Source: Streptomyces ureilyticus (GTDB lineage: Bacteria > Actinomycetota > Actinomycetes > Streptomycetales > Streptomycetaceae). Taken from it: a DNA stretch of 64,000 nt. Positions 54,510-63,400 of the stretch are shown here, piece by piece (position 1 is the first letter of the stretch; each line of letters starts with the position of its first letter). Location: positions 1 to 64,000 of the forward strand of contig NZ_JAAKZX010000019.1 of the NCBI RefSeq assembly GCF_011045025.1, read 5' to 3'. Position numbers and translations under genes: made by a program. A model generated the notes under the pieces. It was not told the origin of the DNA, ran no database searches, and saw only the letters and a list, made by a program, of their open reading frames with translations.

Positions 54510-55839
54510 TGGGCCCGGGCGGGATGCGTACGGCGAGAAGGGCGAGGTCGTCGTGGCCGTCGCCGGGGCTGTGGTCGGCCAGGGTGCGGCAGAGCTCGTC
54601 GAGGGGCAGCCCGGCGTGGGCGGCGGTGGCGGCAAGCGTGTCCAGTCCGGCGTCCAGCGCGTGCTCGGGGTGTTCGACCAGGCCGTCGGTGAACAGCAGC
54701 ACCGTGTCTCCGGGGCCCAGCGGATGAGTGTGGTCGGGGCGTGGCAGCCGGGTGTCGACGCCCAGCGGCACGCCGGGTTCGGCCAGCAGGTAGCGGGTGC
54801 GGCCGCCGGGGGTGACGATCAGGGGCGGCAGGTGGCCGGCCGTCGACCAGTGCAGGCGCCAGCCTTCGCCGTCGGGTTCGATGCGGGCCAGGCAGGCGGT
54901 GGTGACGGGGGCCTCGGTGATGGAATGCAGGGTGTCGTCGAGCCGGTCCAGGACCAGGCTCGGCGGGGAGAGCCGGTCGTACAGCAGGGCGCGGAGCATG
55001 TTGCGGGTCTGCGCCATGGCGGCCGCCGCCGTCAGGTCGTGGCCCAGCACGTCGCCGATGATCGCGGCGCACGCACCGTCCGGGAGCAGCAGGGCGTCGT
55101 ACCAGTCGCCGCCCAGGTGGCGGTCGGGGGCGGTCGCCGGCCGGTACACCGCTGACGCGGTGAACGGGGTCAGGTCGGGCAGGGTGGGCAGGAGAAGGCG
55201 CTGGAACTGCTCGGTGGAGGAACGCAGCTGCTGATACAGCCGGGCGTTCTCGATGGCGATGCCGGCGGCCCCTGCCAGCGCGAGGACAACGGCCGCGTCC
55301 TGGTCGTCGAACGGTTCGCCGTCGCGCCGGTCGGACAGGTAGAGGTTGCCGTAGATGCGCCCGTGCACGCCGATCGCTACCCCGAGCAGGGTCCGCATCG
55401 GCGGATGCCCCGCGGGGAAGCCGACCGCGTCCGGATGGTGCGGTACGTCGTTCACGCGCAGCGGTTCGTGCTGCTCGATCAGGTGGGCGAGCAGTCCGTG
55501 GCCGTGCGGAGGGTGGACTCCTGCCAGGTCGTGGCGCTCGGTATCGCTCAGACCGAGCGGGATGAAGTCCTGAAGGCCCACCCGGTCCTCGTTGAACACG
55601 CCGAGGGCGCCGTAGCGGGCGTTCACCAGCTGCATCGCGGCACTCACGATCTGCCGCAGCACCGCCGGCAGCTCCAGCTCCCGGCTGACCGCGAGCACTG
55701 CGTCCAGCAGCGCCTGCATGCGTCCCTGAGCTCGGGTGAGTCGTTCGACCTGCTCCGCGATGCGATTCAGGTCCGCATCCCGGGCCGGGCCGAATCCCGT
55801 CGGCGGAGGCAGGCGCTGAAGGCTCTCGTCGCCGCTCAT
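54502..55839 (-). CDS. GAF-domain SpoIIE-type PP2C phosphatase
   Basis: The protein has 445 residues from the ATG at 55839, preceded by GAGGTGAGG. A short coiled-coil-like N-terminus (RIAEQVERLTRAQGRMQALL) leads into a GAF sensor (about residues 50-200, with NARYGALGVFNEDR and GNLYLSDRRDGEPFDDQD). A SpoIIE/PP2C domain follows, with metal-binding Asp residues in GGDWYDALLLPDG and IIGDVLGHDLTAAAAMA, and later FTDGLVE and DGHDDLALLAV. Such proteins dephosphorylate anti-sigma-factor antagonists. No partner gene is adjacent, though a STAS-like protein is encoded at 17.6 kb. Confidence 0.9.
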   Translation of the reverse strand: MSGDESLQRLPPPTGFGPARDADLNRIAEQVERLTRAQGRMQALLDAVLAVSRELELPAVLRQIVSAAMQLVNARYGALGVFNEDRVGLQDFIPLGLSDTERHDLAGVHPPHGHGLLAHLIEQHEPLRVNDVPHHPDAVGFPAGHPPMRTLLGVAIGVHGRIYGNLYLSDRRDGEPFDDQDAAVVLALAGAAGIAIENARLYQQLRSSTEQFQRLLLPTLPDLTPFTASAVYRPATAPDRHLGGDWYDALLLPDGACAAIIGDVLGHDLTAAAAMAQTRNMLRALLYDRLSPPSLVLDRLDDTLHSITEAPVTTACLARIEPDGEGWRLHWSTAGHLPPLIVTPGGRTRYLLAEPGVPLGVDTRLPRPDHTHPLGPGDTVLLFTDGLVEHPEHALDAGLDTLAATAAHAGLPLDELCRTLADHSPGDGHDDLALLAVRIPPGPTS

Positions 55840-56125
55840 CGGCGCCTCACCTCTTCCCGGCCACCCCCGGGGTCCTGCGACCGGATACGGCCACATCGCA
55901 CACCTTAGAACACCGGCAACCTTCCTGCCCCGCCGCGAGCGCCGGCGGCAAGGAGTGGGCCCGGCCTCGCGGGTGATCACCGGCCTGGTGCACGAAGAAA
56001 ACATGCGCCAGGTTGTGCAACCGATGTGCGCTGTCTTTCGCCGGACGAGCTTGCCTCGCAGGTCAGAGTGGGTACGGGTACGCACGAAAGTGTCCTGGCG
56101 GGACAGTTCTGAAGCGGTTGACGGC

Positions 56126-57934
56126 TCATCTGCGCGCTGCGATGTCCCGTGCCGCGATGTATCCGAACGTCATCGCGGGTCCGATGGTCGAGCCCGCGCC
56201 CGCGTAGCTGCGGCCCATGACGGCGGCGCTGGCGTTGCCCGCCGCGTACAGCCCGGGGATCACCGAGCCGTCCGGGCTGAGCACCCGCGCCCGGGCGTCG
56301 GTGAGCAGGCCACCCTTGGTGCCGAGGTCGCCCGGAACGATCCGGAAGGCGTAGTAGGGGGCCAGCCACAGGGGTGCCAGGCCGGAGTTGGGGCGGACGG
56401 AGGGGTCCGTGTAGTAGTGGTCGTACGCGCTGTCGCCGCGCCCGAAGTCGGTGTCGTCGCCGCTCCTGGCAAGGGAGTTGAAGCGGTTGACGGTGGCGCG
56501 CAGAGCGGCCGCGGGTATGCCGATCGAGGCGGCCAGCGCGTCCAGTGTCCACGCTTTGTGGACGGCGCCCGACTCGTACCAGGCGTCGGGGAACACGAAG
56601 GTCGGCACTACGTCCTTGAAGAGGTAGCGGTTGCGGTAGTTCTGGTCGACGATCAGCCAGGCGGGGATGTGCGGGGCGTTCTGGGTGTCGCGGTCGTACA
56701 TGGTGTGGACGACATCGCTGTACGGCGCGGCCTCGTTGACGAAGCGTGCTCCGGCCGCGTTGACGAGGAGCCCGCCGGGCAGGGTGCGTTCGGCGAGGCA
56801 GAAGTACGGCTGGTCGGGGAGCGGGATCGCCGGACCCCACCACGCGTCGTCCATCAACTCCAGCGCCGCGCCCGCCCGTTCACCGGCCCGGATACCGTCG
56901 CCGGTGTTCTCCTTGGCGCCGACCGTCCACTGGGTGCCGATCGGCTGCTCCTGGTACCGCTCGCGCATGGCCGCGTTGTGCTCGAAGCCGCCCGAGCCGA
57001 CGATGACGCCCCGGCGGGCGCGCACCAGTCCGGGTGCGCCGTTCCTGGTGACGACCGCGCCGGTGACGGCGCCGTTCTCCTGGTGCAGATCGGTCAGCGG
57101 CGTGTTCAGCCACACGGGCACGTTCGCCCTGAGCAGCCCGGCACGCAGGCCCGCCGCCAGCGACTGCCCCATGGTGAGCGGCTTCTGGCCCAGCAGCGCC
57201 GCCTTCGTCCCCCGGGCCAGGCACTCGGTGGCCACGGCGAGCCCCTTCGCGCTGACCGCGGAGAGGACGAGCCACTTGTAGTCGGCGCTGAAGACGACCA
57301 TGCCGGCCGGGACCGTCATGTACGCCGGGTTCAGCCGGGCCAGCTCCGCACCCAGGATGTTGCCGTCCAGCTGGTCGGGCTCGATGGAACGGCCCTGCGC
57401 CAGCCCGCCGGGCAACTCCGGGTAGTAGTCGCTGTAGCCCTCCATCCACCGGAAGCGCAGCGGACTGTTGGCCATGACGAAGGAGAGCATGGCGGGCCCC
57501 TGGTCGAGGAAGGCCTTCTGCCGGTCGACCGGGACGTCGTCACCGACCACGGCCGCGAGGTACGTGGCCGCCTTCGCCGGGGTGTCGGGCACCCCGGCGC
57601 CCAGGATGACGGAGTTGTTCGGGATCCAGATACCCGCGCCGGAACGGGCTGCCGAGCCTCCGAAGGTGCCCGCCTTCTCCACGACGACGCACGTCAGGCC
57701 CTGCTTGGCGGCGGTGAGCGCGGCCGTCATACCGGCGGCTCCGGAGCCAATGACCACGACGTCGTACGTGCCGAGGAGGGGCAGGTCGGCGGCGTCGGCG
57801 GCGTACGCGTAGGGGCCGCCGGGATACGGCAGCCCGCCGGTGAGGGCGAGCCCGGCGCCGGCGGCACCGATCACCCGGCGGCGCGAGGGAGCGGAGAGCG
57901 ACGTACGTCTGACGGGATCAGCGTGAGTGGACAT
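56126..57934 (-). CDS. FAD-dependent dehydrogenase, 3-ketosteroid delta1-dehydrogenase-like
   Basis: The protein has 602 residues. A twin-arginine motif (SRRRVIGAAGAGLALTGG) suggests export. The FAD-binding VVVIGSGAAGMTAAL is near residue 60, and GGSAARSGAGIWIPNN follows. The segment YSDYYPELPGGLAQGRSIEP is typical of the KstD branch of fumarate reductase/succinate dehydrogenase flavoproteins. The C-terminal flavin block has GLYAAGNASAAVMGRSYAG then GSTIGPAMTFGYIAARD. KstD introduces the 1,2-double bond in 3-ketosteroids. A Tat-exported version with no steroid genes nearby makes the substrate uncertain. Confidence 0.75.
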   Translation of the reverse strand: MSTHADPVRRTSLSAPSRRRVIGAAGAGLALTGGLPYPGGPYAYAADAADLPLLGTYDVVVIGSGAAGMTAALTAAKQGLTCVVVEKAGTFGGSAARSGAGIWIPNNSVILGAGVPDTPAKAATYLAAVVGDDVPVDRQKAFLDQGPAMLSFVMANSPLRFRWMEGYSDYYPELPGGLAQGRSIEPDQLDGNILGAELARLNPAYMTVPAGMVVFSADYKWLVLSAVSAKGLAVATECLARGTKAALLGQKPLTMGQSLAAGLRAGLLRANVPVWLNTPLTDLHQENGAVTGAVVTRNGAPGLVRARRGVIVGSGGFEHNAAMRERYQEQPIGTQWTVGAKENTGDGIRAGERAGAALELMDDAWWGPAIPLPDQPYFCLAERTLPGGLLVNAAGARFVNEAAPYSDVVHTMYDRDTQNAPHIPAWLIVDQNYRNRYLFKDVVPTFVFPDAWYESGAVHKAWTLDALAASIGIPAAALRATVNRFNSLARSGDDTDFGRGDSAYDHYYTDPSVRPNSGLAPLWLAPYYAFRIVPGDLGTKGGLLTDARARVLSPDGSVIPGLYAAGNASAAVMGRSYAGAGSTIGPAMTFGYIAARDIAARR

Positions 57935-58160
57935 GGCAGGTCTCTCCAGTCTGGTCAGGGAAAGGGAGGCCGTGCTGCGCTGCCCGGGACACGAGGGTTC
58001 CAGGCGCCCCGTTTCTGATGCAGAGTCAGGAATGTGACGCGGGAACCGGGGTGAAGTCAAGGGGTACGCCACCTCGATGTCAGGCACCGACCACGCAGGG
58101 TGAGGCCCATGAGAAAAATTGTGTCGAGGAGTCCGGCTGGGCCGATCTAGGGTCGGCGCC

Positions 58161-58895
58161 ATGGTCTCCATGAAGCTCTTCGACTCCGAGCGCCGCGTCA
58201 TCGAGGCTGCGGAACGGCTCGCCACTGTCCTCGGGAGCGACCCGAACCACACCGTGGCCGCGGCGGCGATGGACACGGCCGGCAGGATCCATGAGGCGGT
58301 CAACGTCTACCACTTCACCGGCGGACCGTGCGCCGAGCTCGTCGTACTCGGTGCCGCCGCAGCGGCGGGAGCCGGCCCGCTCGTCACCATCGCCGCCGCG
58401 GGAGACCAGGGTCGCGGCCTCATCCCGCCGTGCGGCCGCTGCCGCCAAGCGCTTCTCGACCTCCATCCCGACGTCTTCGTCGCCGTACCGACCGACGACG
58501 GGCCGACACTGCGCCCGATTCGAAAGCTTCTGCCGGACACCTACTTCTTCCCCGATGCGGATGCGCGTCGAATTGTTCGGTTCAACAAGCGCTACTACGA
58601 CGACATCGCCGCCGCGCGGAAGACCTCCACCGTCCGCTATGACGATCCGATACCGCCTGGTCCCGCAATCTTCTTCTTCGAGGACGACGAAGCCCACCGC
58701 ACGTTGAAAGGCACCGTCACCGGCGTCGAACGCCACCGGCTCGATCGCCTCACCGCCGAACAAGCTCGGTTCGATGGATTCACGAGCATCGACGAGCTCA
58801 AGAAGGGCCTCCAGGGCCACTATCCCGGCCTGCCCTCCGATGCCGAAGTCGACGTTGCGACGTTCACCGTCGAAGCGCCTGACGCCGCGCAGTGA
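58161..58895 (+). CDS. Cytidine deaminase-like / ASCH domain fusion protein
   Basis: The protein has 244 residues from the ATG at 58161. The N-terminal half has the deaminase zinc site: CAEL (Cys-Ala-Glu, rather than His-Ala-Glu) at about 58330 and PCGRCRQALLD at about 58429. This is the pattern of the cytidine/blasticidin-S deaminase group. The C-terminal half has IFFFEDDEAHRTLKGTVTGV and FDGFTSIDELKKGLQGHYPG, resembling an ASCH domain, a fold that binds RNA or nucleosides. The fusion suggests action on a modified or antibiotic nucleoside, or on RNA. It stands alone between unrelated genes. Confidence 0.75.
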   Translation: MVSMKLFDSERRVIEAAERLATVLGSDPNHTVAAAAMDTAGRIHEAVNVYHFTGGPCAELVVLGAAAAAGAGPLVTIAAAGDQGRGLIPPCGRCRQALLDLHPDVFVAVPTDDGPTLRPIRKLLPDTYFFPDADARRIVRFNKRYYDDIAAARKTSTVRYDDPIPPGPAIFFFEDDEAHRTLKGTVTGVERHRLDRLTAEQARFDGFTSIDELKKGLQGHYPGLPSDAEVDVATFTVEAPDAAQ

Positions 58896-58925
58896 TGCAG
58901 CCTGGAGCTGGCGGAACGAAACCGC

Positions 58926-59831
58926 TCACCCTACGGTGAGGATGCGGTGTTGGCCGTGCGCGGACAGGGGGCGGGCGTCGTGGACGCTGGTGACTGCCGC
59001 GTACCGGCCGGGGGCGAGCGGCGGCGTGAGGGTGATGGCCCGCCCGGAGGACAGAGGTGGCGTGCCGAGCTGGCGGGAGACGTCGAACGGCGGCGCAGGC
59101 GCGGTGTTGTCGAAGAACGCCTGGATGTCCTTCTCGGTGACCGCGTCGTCGGTGATGGGGTAGAGGGCGAGTTCGTTGACCTGATCGGGCATGCGGTTGA
59201 CGTAGCGCAGGGGTCGGCCGGGGTGGACGCGGCCACGCAGGGCGAAGCGTGGTCCGCGTCCGGGGACGTCCACGGCGATGACTGTGGCGCAGGGTGGTGC
59301 GGGCGAGGCGTCCGTACGCGTTTCACGGACCGTCAGGCGGCGCACGTACTCCTGGCCTGGTGCCGGGTCGCGGCCCCGCTCGCCTTCGAAGTCCAGGAAC
59401 TCCAGCAGCAGATACGCCCCGGCATCCAGCTCCACGGTGTAGCCGGTGTCCGTGCCGACGTGGGTGAAACCGCCGCCGTACAGCTCGGCGGCGGCCATCA
59501 GGGCCTTGGCCGCCTCGATGCTCTCCTGGCCATCCGTTGCGAAGACGCGCCGCAGCCGGTTGCGGAACTCCGCCTCACTCACGCCGCGCCGCAGCCGGGC
59601 GATGCCGACGGCGCCGGTCGAGGTACTGGTGGTGCGCAACCGGACGGCCACCGCCCCCGCGGCGGCCGTACTGGGAGCGGAGAAGCCGTCCTCTCCGGTG
59701 ACCACGTGCAGGGTCGTCCGCGGGGCACCGGTGCCTCGCGGAGCCCGCGCGTGCGCGGCGCCGCCCGCGGTCACCGCCACGCCCAGTGCCGCCAGGCCCA
59801 CGAGGGCACTGCGTCTGCTCGGCTGAACCAT
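58926..59831 (-). CDS. Tat-exported protein of unknown function
   Basis: The protein has 301 residues. MVQPSRRSALVGLAALGVAV is a twin-arginine signal with a likely cleavage after AAHARA. The mature part is beta-rich, with no catalytic motif I can name. Landmarks are YVRRLTVRETRTDASP, VNRMPDQVNELALYP, VTEKDIQAFFDNTAPAPPFD and PPLAPGRYAAVTSVHDARPL; only one Cys (in APPCATV) is seen in it. It may be a surface or extracellular binding protein. A hairpin at 59871-59899 separates it from the upstream small secreted protein gene. Confidence 0.7.
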   Translation of the reverse strand: MVQPSRRSALVGLAALGVAVTAGGAAHARAPRGTGAPRTTLHVVTGEDGFSAPSTAAAGAVAVRLRTTSTSTGAVGIARLRRGVSEAEFRNRLRRVFATDGQESIEAAKALMAAAELYGGGFTHVGTDTGYTVELDAGAYLLLEFLDFEGERGRDPAPGQEYVRRLTVRETRTDASPAPPCATVIAVDVPGRGPRFALRGRVHPGRPLRYVNRMPDQVNELALYPITDDAVTEKDIQAFFDNTAPAPPFDVSRQLGTPPLSSGRAITLTPPLAPGRYAAVTSVHDARPLSAHGQHRILTVG

Positions 59832-59870
59832 GGGAGAGTCCTTCCCTCACCGGACTGTTGAAGACTTCGG

Positions 59871-59899
59871 GCGTTCCCCGCTGTGCAAGCGGGAAACGC
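59871..59899. terminator. Hairpin between two leftward secreted-protein genes
   Basis: GCGTTCCCCGCT (59871-59882) and AGCGGGAAACGC (59888-59899) pair at 11 of 12 positions with a 5-base loop. GCGTTCCCCGCTGTG is repeated at 59900-59914, so the element is partly duplicated. Confidence 0.55.
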
Positions 59900-59935
59900 G
59901 CGTTCCCCGCTGTGTCAGCGGCACTTGCTTTCCGG

Positions 59936-60070
59936 CGCGATCGTCTGGTTACCGAACGGCGGTGCCGTGGTTGTCGTCCGCGGACAGCGGCGCGATCGTC
60001 TGGTTCCGGTCCAGCGGCGCGATCGTGTTGTTCCGGTCCAGCGGCGCGATCGTCTGGTTCCGCTCCATCG
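59936..60070. repeat. 27-bp tandem repeats in the small secreted peptide gene
   Basis: The unit GGCGCGATCGTCTGGTTCCG (plus strand, first 20 bases) recurs with 27-base spacing three times between about 59988 and 60070. One more copy lies at 59935-59952, beyond the stop codon. Confidence 0.75.
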
Positions 60071-60164
60071 GCACGACCGTATGGGCCGACGCGGCGCCGG
60101 CCGTGCCCGCGACGATTCCGGCGGCCATGAGGCCGGCGGCCAACGCCTTTTTCGTACGTGTCAT
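59949..60164 (-). CDS. Small secreted repeat peptide
   Basis: The protein has 71 residues from the ATG at 60164 with GAGGAG upstream. A signal peptide (TRTKKALAAGLMAAGIVAGT, with cleavage near ASAHT) leaves a mature peptide of about 43 residues. This consists of nonapeptide units of the form RN(Q/N)TIAPLD, the first reading MERNQTIAPLD, ending SADDNHGTAVR. A further copy of the repeat lies just past the stop in another frame because of one extra T, so the protein seems to have lost its last unit. I know of no family. Function is unknown. Confidence 0.7.
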   Translation of the reverse strand: MTRTKKALAAGLMAAGIVAGTAGAASAHTVVPMERNQTIAPLDRNNTIAPLDRNQTIAPLSADDNHGTAVR

Positions 60165-60451
60165 TTCAGCTCCTCGGGTGTGGGAACGGGGCCGTCGCCG
60201 CCGGGTGCGGTTCGTCGCGCCCCCACTCGCGCGTCCCGCAGTGCCCCGGCAGCGGCAGCACCGGCCGTGCACTGGTGATTTCAGTGGCTGAACGGTTTTC
60301 TCGCACCCCACATCCGTGCTGTAGACAAAAATGTCGGCGGCCGGCCCGGCGCCCGACGCCGGGGGTTGGCACGGGGGCGGTCTTTTCGTCGTCGCGGGGG
60401 CTGTGTTGGGCTGGCCCGGGCAGATGGAGGTCAACGGGGAGGCTGAGCCGG
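60165..60451. other. Divergent intergenic region, no gene seen
   Basis: This 287-base gap separates the leftward small secreted peptide gene from the rightward nSTAND gene and must hold both promoters. No clear operator, hairpin or small ORF with a ribosome binding site was recognised. Confidence 0.5.
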
Positions 60452-63400
60452 GTGGGGCGTCGTGAGAAGCCGATCGATCCCGGGGCGGGGCCGGTGCAGC
60501 GGTTCGCCTTCGAGTTGCGCGAGCTGCGCCGGGAGGCGGGCAGCCCGACCTACCAGGTGATGGCGAAGGGGGCGGGATATTCGATCGCCGCGCTGGCACG
60601 GGCCGCCGCGGGCGAGACGCTGCCGTCCCTGCCGCTGACGCTCGCCTATGCGCAGGCGTGCGGCGCGGACGTGCCGACGTGGGAGGAGCGCTGGCACCGA
60701 GCCGCCAAGGAGGAGGCCGCCCTACCGCGGGAGGACGACGGTGAGCCGGCACCGTACCGGGGCCTGGCCCGATACGAACCGGGCGACGAGGCGTACTTCT
60801 TCGGTCGCGGTCAACTCGCCGACGACCTGCTCGCGTTGGCCCGCCACCACCGTGTCACGGCGGTCGTCGGCGCCTCCGGCAGCGGCAAGTCCTCCCTCTT
60901 GCGCGCCGGCCTCATCCCCCGTCTGCGCCACACCGACGACCCCGCCCTCCGGCCGGCTGCCCTGCGCGTCATCACCCCGGGCAGTCACCCGCTACGGACC
61001 CACAGTCGGCGCCTGACCCCGAAGCCCGCCGCGGAAACGGACGCCGACACCTGGCTGATCGTCGACCAGTTCGAGGAGCTCTACACGCTCTGCCGCGACC
61101 CGGCCGAGCGGACCTCCTTCATCGACCGGCTCCTGTCCGCTGAGGACCCCGGCAATCGCCTGCGTGTGATGGTCGCGATACGCGCGGACTTCTACGGCCA
61201 CTGCCTGGAGCACCGAGGACTGACCGCGATCCTGCGGGACGCGAGTCTGCCGGTCGGGGCGATGACCTCCGACGAGCTGAGAGAGGCCGTCGTCAAGCCC
61301 GCCGCGGCCCGCGGTCTGATCGTCGAGCGGGAGCTGACCGCCCGCGTCCTGGACGAGGTCGACGGCGAACCCGGCGGTCTGCCCCTGATGTCCCACGCCC
61401 TGCTGGAGACCTGGCGCCGACGCCGGGGCAAGACGCTGACCCTGGCCGCCTACGACGTCGCCGGCGGCGTACACGGAGCGATCGCCCACACCGCCGAAGC
61501 CGCCTACCGCCAACTCGACCCAGGCCAGGCCGTACTCGCCCGCCGCATCCTGCTCCGGCTCATCACCCCGGGCGAAGGCGCCCAGGACACCCGCCGCCCC
61601 ATCGACCGTGCCGAACTCGACCTGGGCGACCCCGCCGACACCGGCGCCGTACTCGAACGCCTCACCCGCGCCCGCCTGCTCACGCTCGACGGCGACACCC
61701 TCGACCTTGCCCACGAGGCCCTGATCACCGCATGGCCCAGACTCAGGGAGTGGATCGACGAGGACCGCGAACGGCTGCGGGCGCACCGCCGGCTCACCGA
61801 AGCCGCCCACGTCTGGAGCGACCTCGACCACGATCCGGGGGCGCTGTACCGAGGCACCCGGCTGGCCGCCGCGGAGGAAGCCTTCGCCGACGCCGACGGT
61901 GAACTCACCGCGCTGGAACGGGACTTCCTCACCGCCAGCGCCGCCACCCGTGACCACGAACGGCATGCCGCCGCACGCACCACCCGGCGCCTGCGCCGGC
62001 TCACCGCCACGTTGTCCATCCTGCTCGTCCTGGCCCTCACCGCGGGCGTGGTCGCCTGGGACCAGTACCGGACCAGCGAGCAGCAGCGGCACAAGGCGGT
62101 GACCGCACAGCAGATCGCGCTGTCCCGGCAGTACGCCGCCCAGGCGGGAGAGGTGCGCGACCAGCAACCCGAGGCCGCGGCGCTGACCGCGCTGAAGGGC
62201 TATCAGCTGGCGCCCACCGCCGAGGCCAGAGGCAGCCTGCTCAGCGCGCACGCCGCCTACCGGGCCAACCAACTCACGGGCCATACCGGAGAGGTGACCG
62301 CGGTGGCGTACTCGCCGGACGGCCGCATGATCGCCACCGGCGGCGAAGACCGTACGGTGAAGCTGTGGAACGCCGCCACCCACCAGCTGCTCGGCACCCT
62401 CATCGGGCACGCCGCCGAGGTGTACGCGCTCGCCTTCAGCCCTGACGGCAGCACCCTGGCCACCGCCGGCGACGACCGGACCGTACGGCTGTGGGACCTG
62501 CGCACCCGCCGCACCACCGCCACGTTCAGCGGACTCAAGTCGCGGGTGGTGTCACTGGCGTTCTCTCCGGACGGCCGTACCGTGGCCGGCACCGGAGGCA
62601 GCGAGGTCCGGCTGTGGGACGTACGGTCCCGGCACCCGGCCGCCACCCTCACCGGGCACAGCGCCTTCGTGGTGGCCGTAGCGTTCTCTCCCGACGGCCG
62701 TGTCCTGGCCAGTGCCGGCGGCGACCACACCATCCGGTTGTGGGACGTGACAGAACGGAGGACCATCGCGGTGCTCACCGGCCACACCGAGCTGGTTTCC
62801 TCCCTCGCCTTCAGCCCCGACGGGCGCACACTCGCCAGCGGGGGAGACGACCGTGAAGTGCGGCTGTGGGATGTCGCCGACCGCCGCACCACCGCCACCC
62901 TGACCACCGACGCCATAGCGCTGGCCTTCACGTCCGACGGCCGCACCCTGGCCACGGGGAACGTCGACGGCCACGTGAGGTTGTGGGACACCGACACCCA
63001 CCGCGGCACCGGCTCCATCGGCGCGAGCATCATCGGAGCGAGCTCACTCGCCTTCTCCCCGGACGGCCGGACTCTGGCCGCCCCTGCTGACGGCGACACC
63101 GCGACGGTGCGACTGTGGGACGTGGCCACGCACCGGGCCAAGGCCACACTCGGCGGACGCAGGGCCGCCGTGGGTTCGGTGGCCTTCTCCCCGGACGGCC
63201 GCACCGTCGCCACCGCCGACGAGGCACTGCGACTGTGGTCCGCGACGAGCCCACGGCTACCGCGTACCCTCGCCACCTCGCTCGGCCCCGCCTTCGGCCT
63301 GGAGTTCTCCCCCGACGGACGACTGATCGCCACCGTGAGCCGCAGGGACGGCACACGGCTGTGGGACGCCACGACCGGCCGCACGGTGGCCACGCTCAAG

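Noticed and set aside
55955..58018. 687-codon plus-strand frame across the flavoprotein gene
   Set aside because: The opposite strand encodes a clear FAD-binding protein; the plus frame is its shadow.
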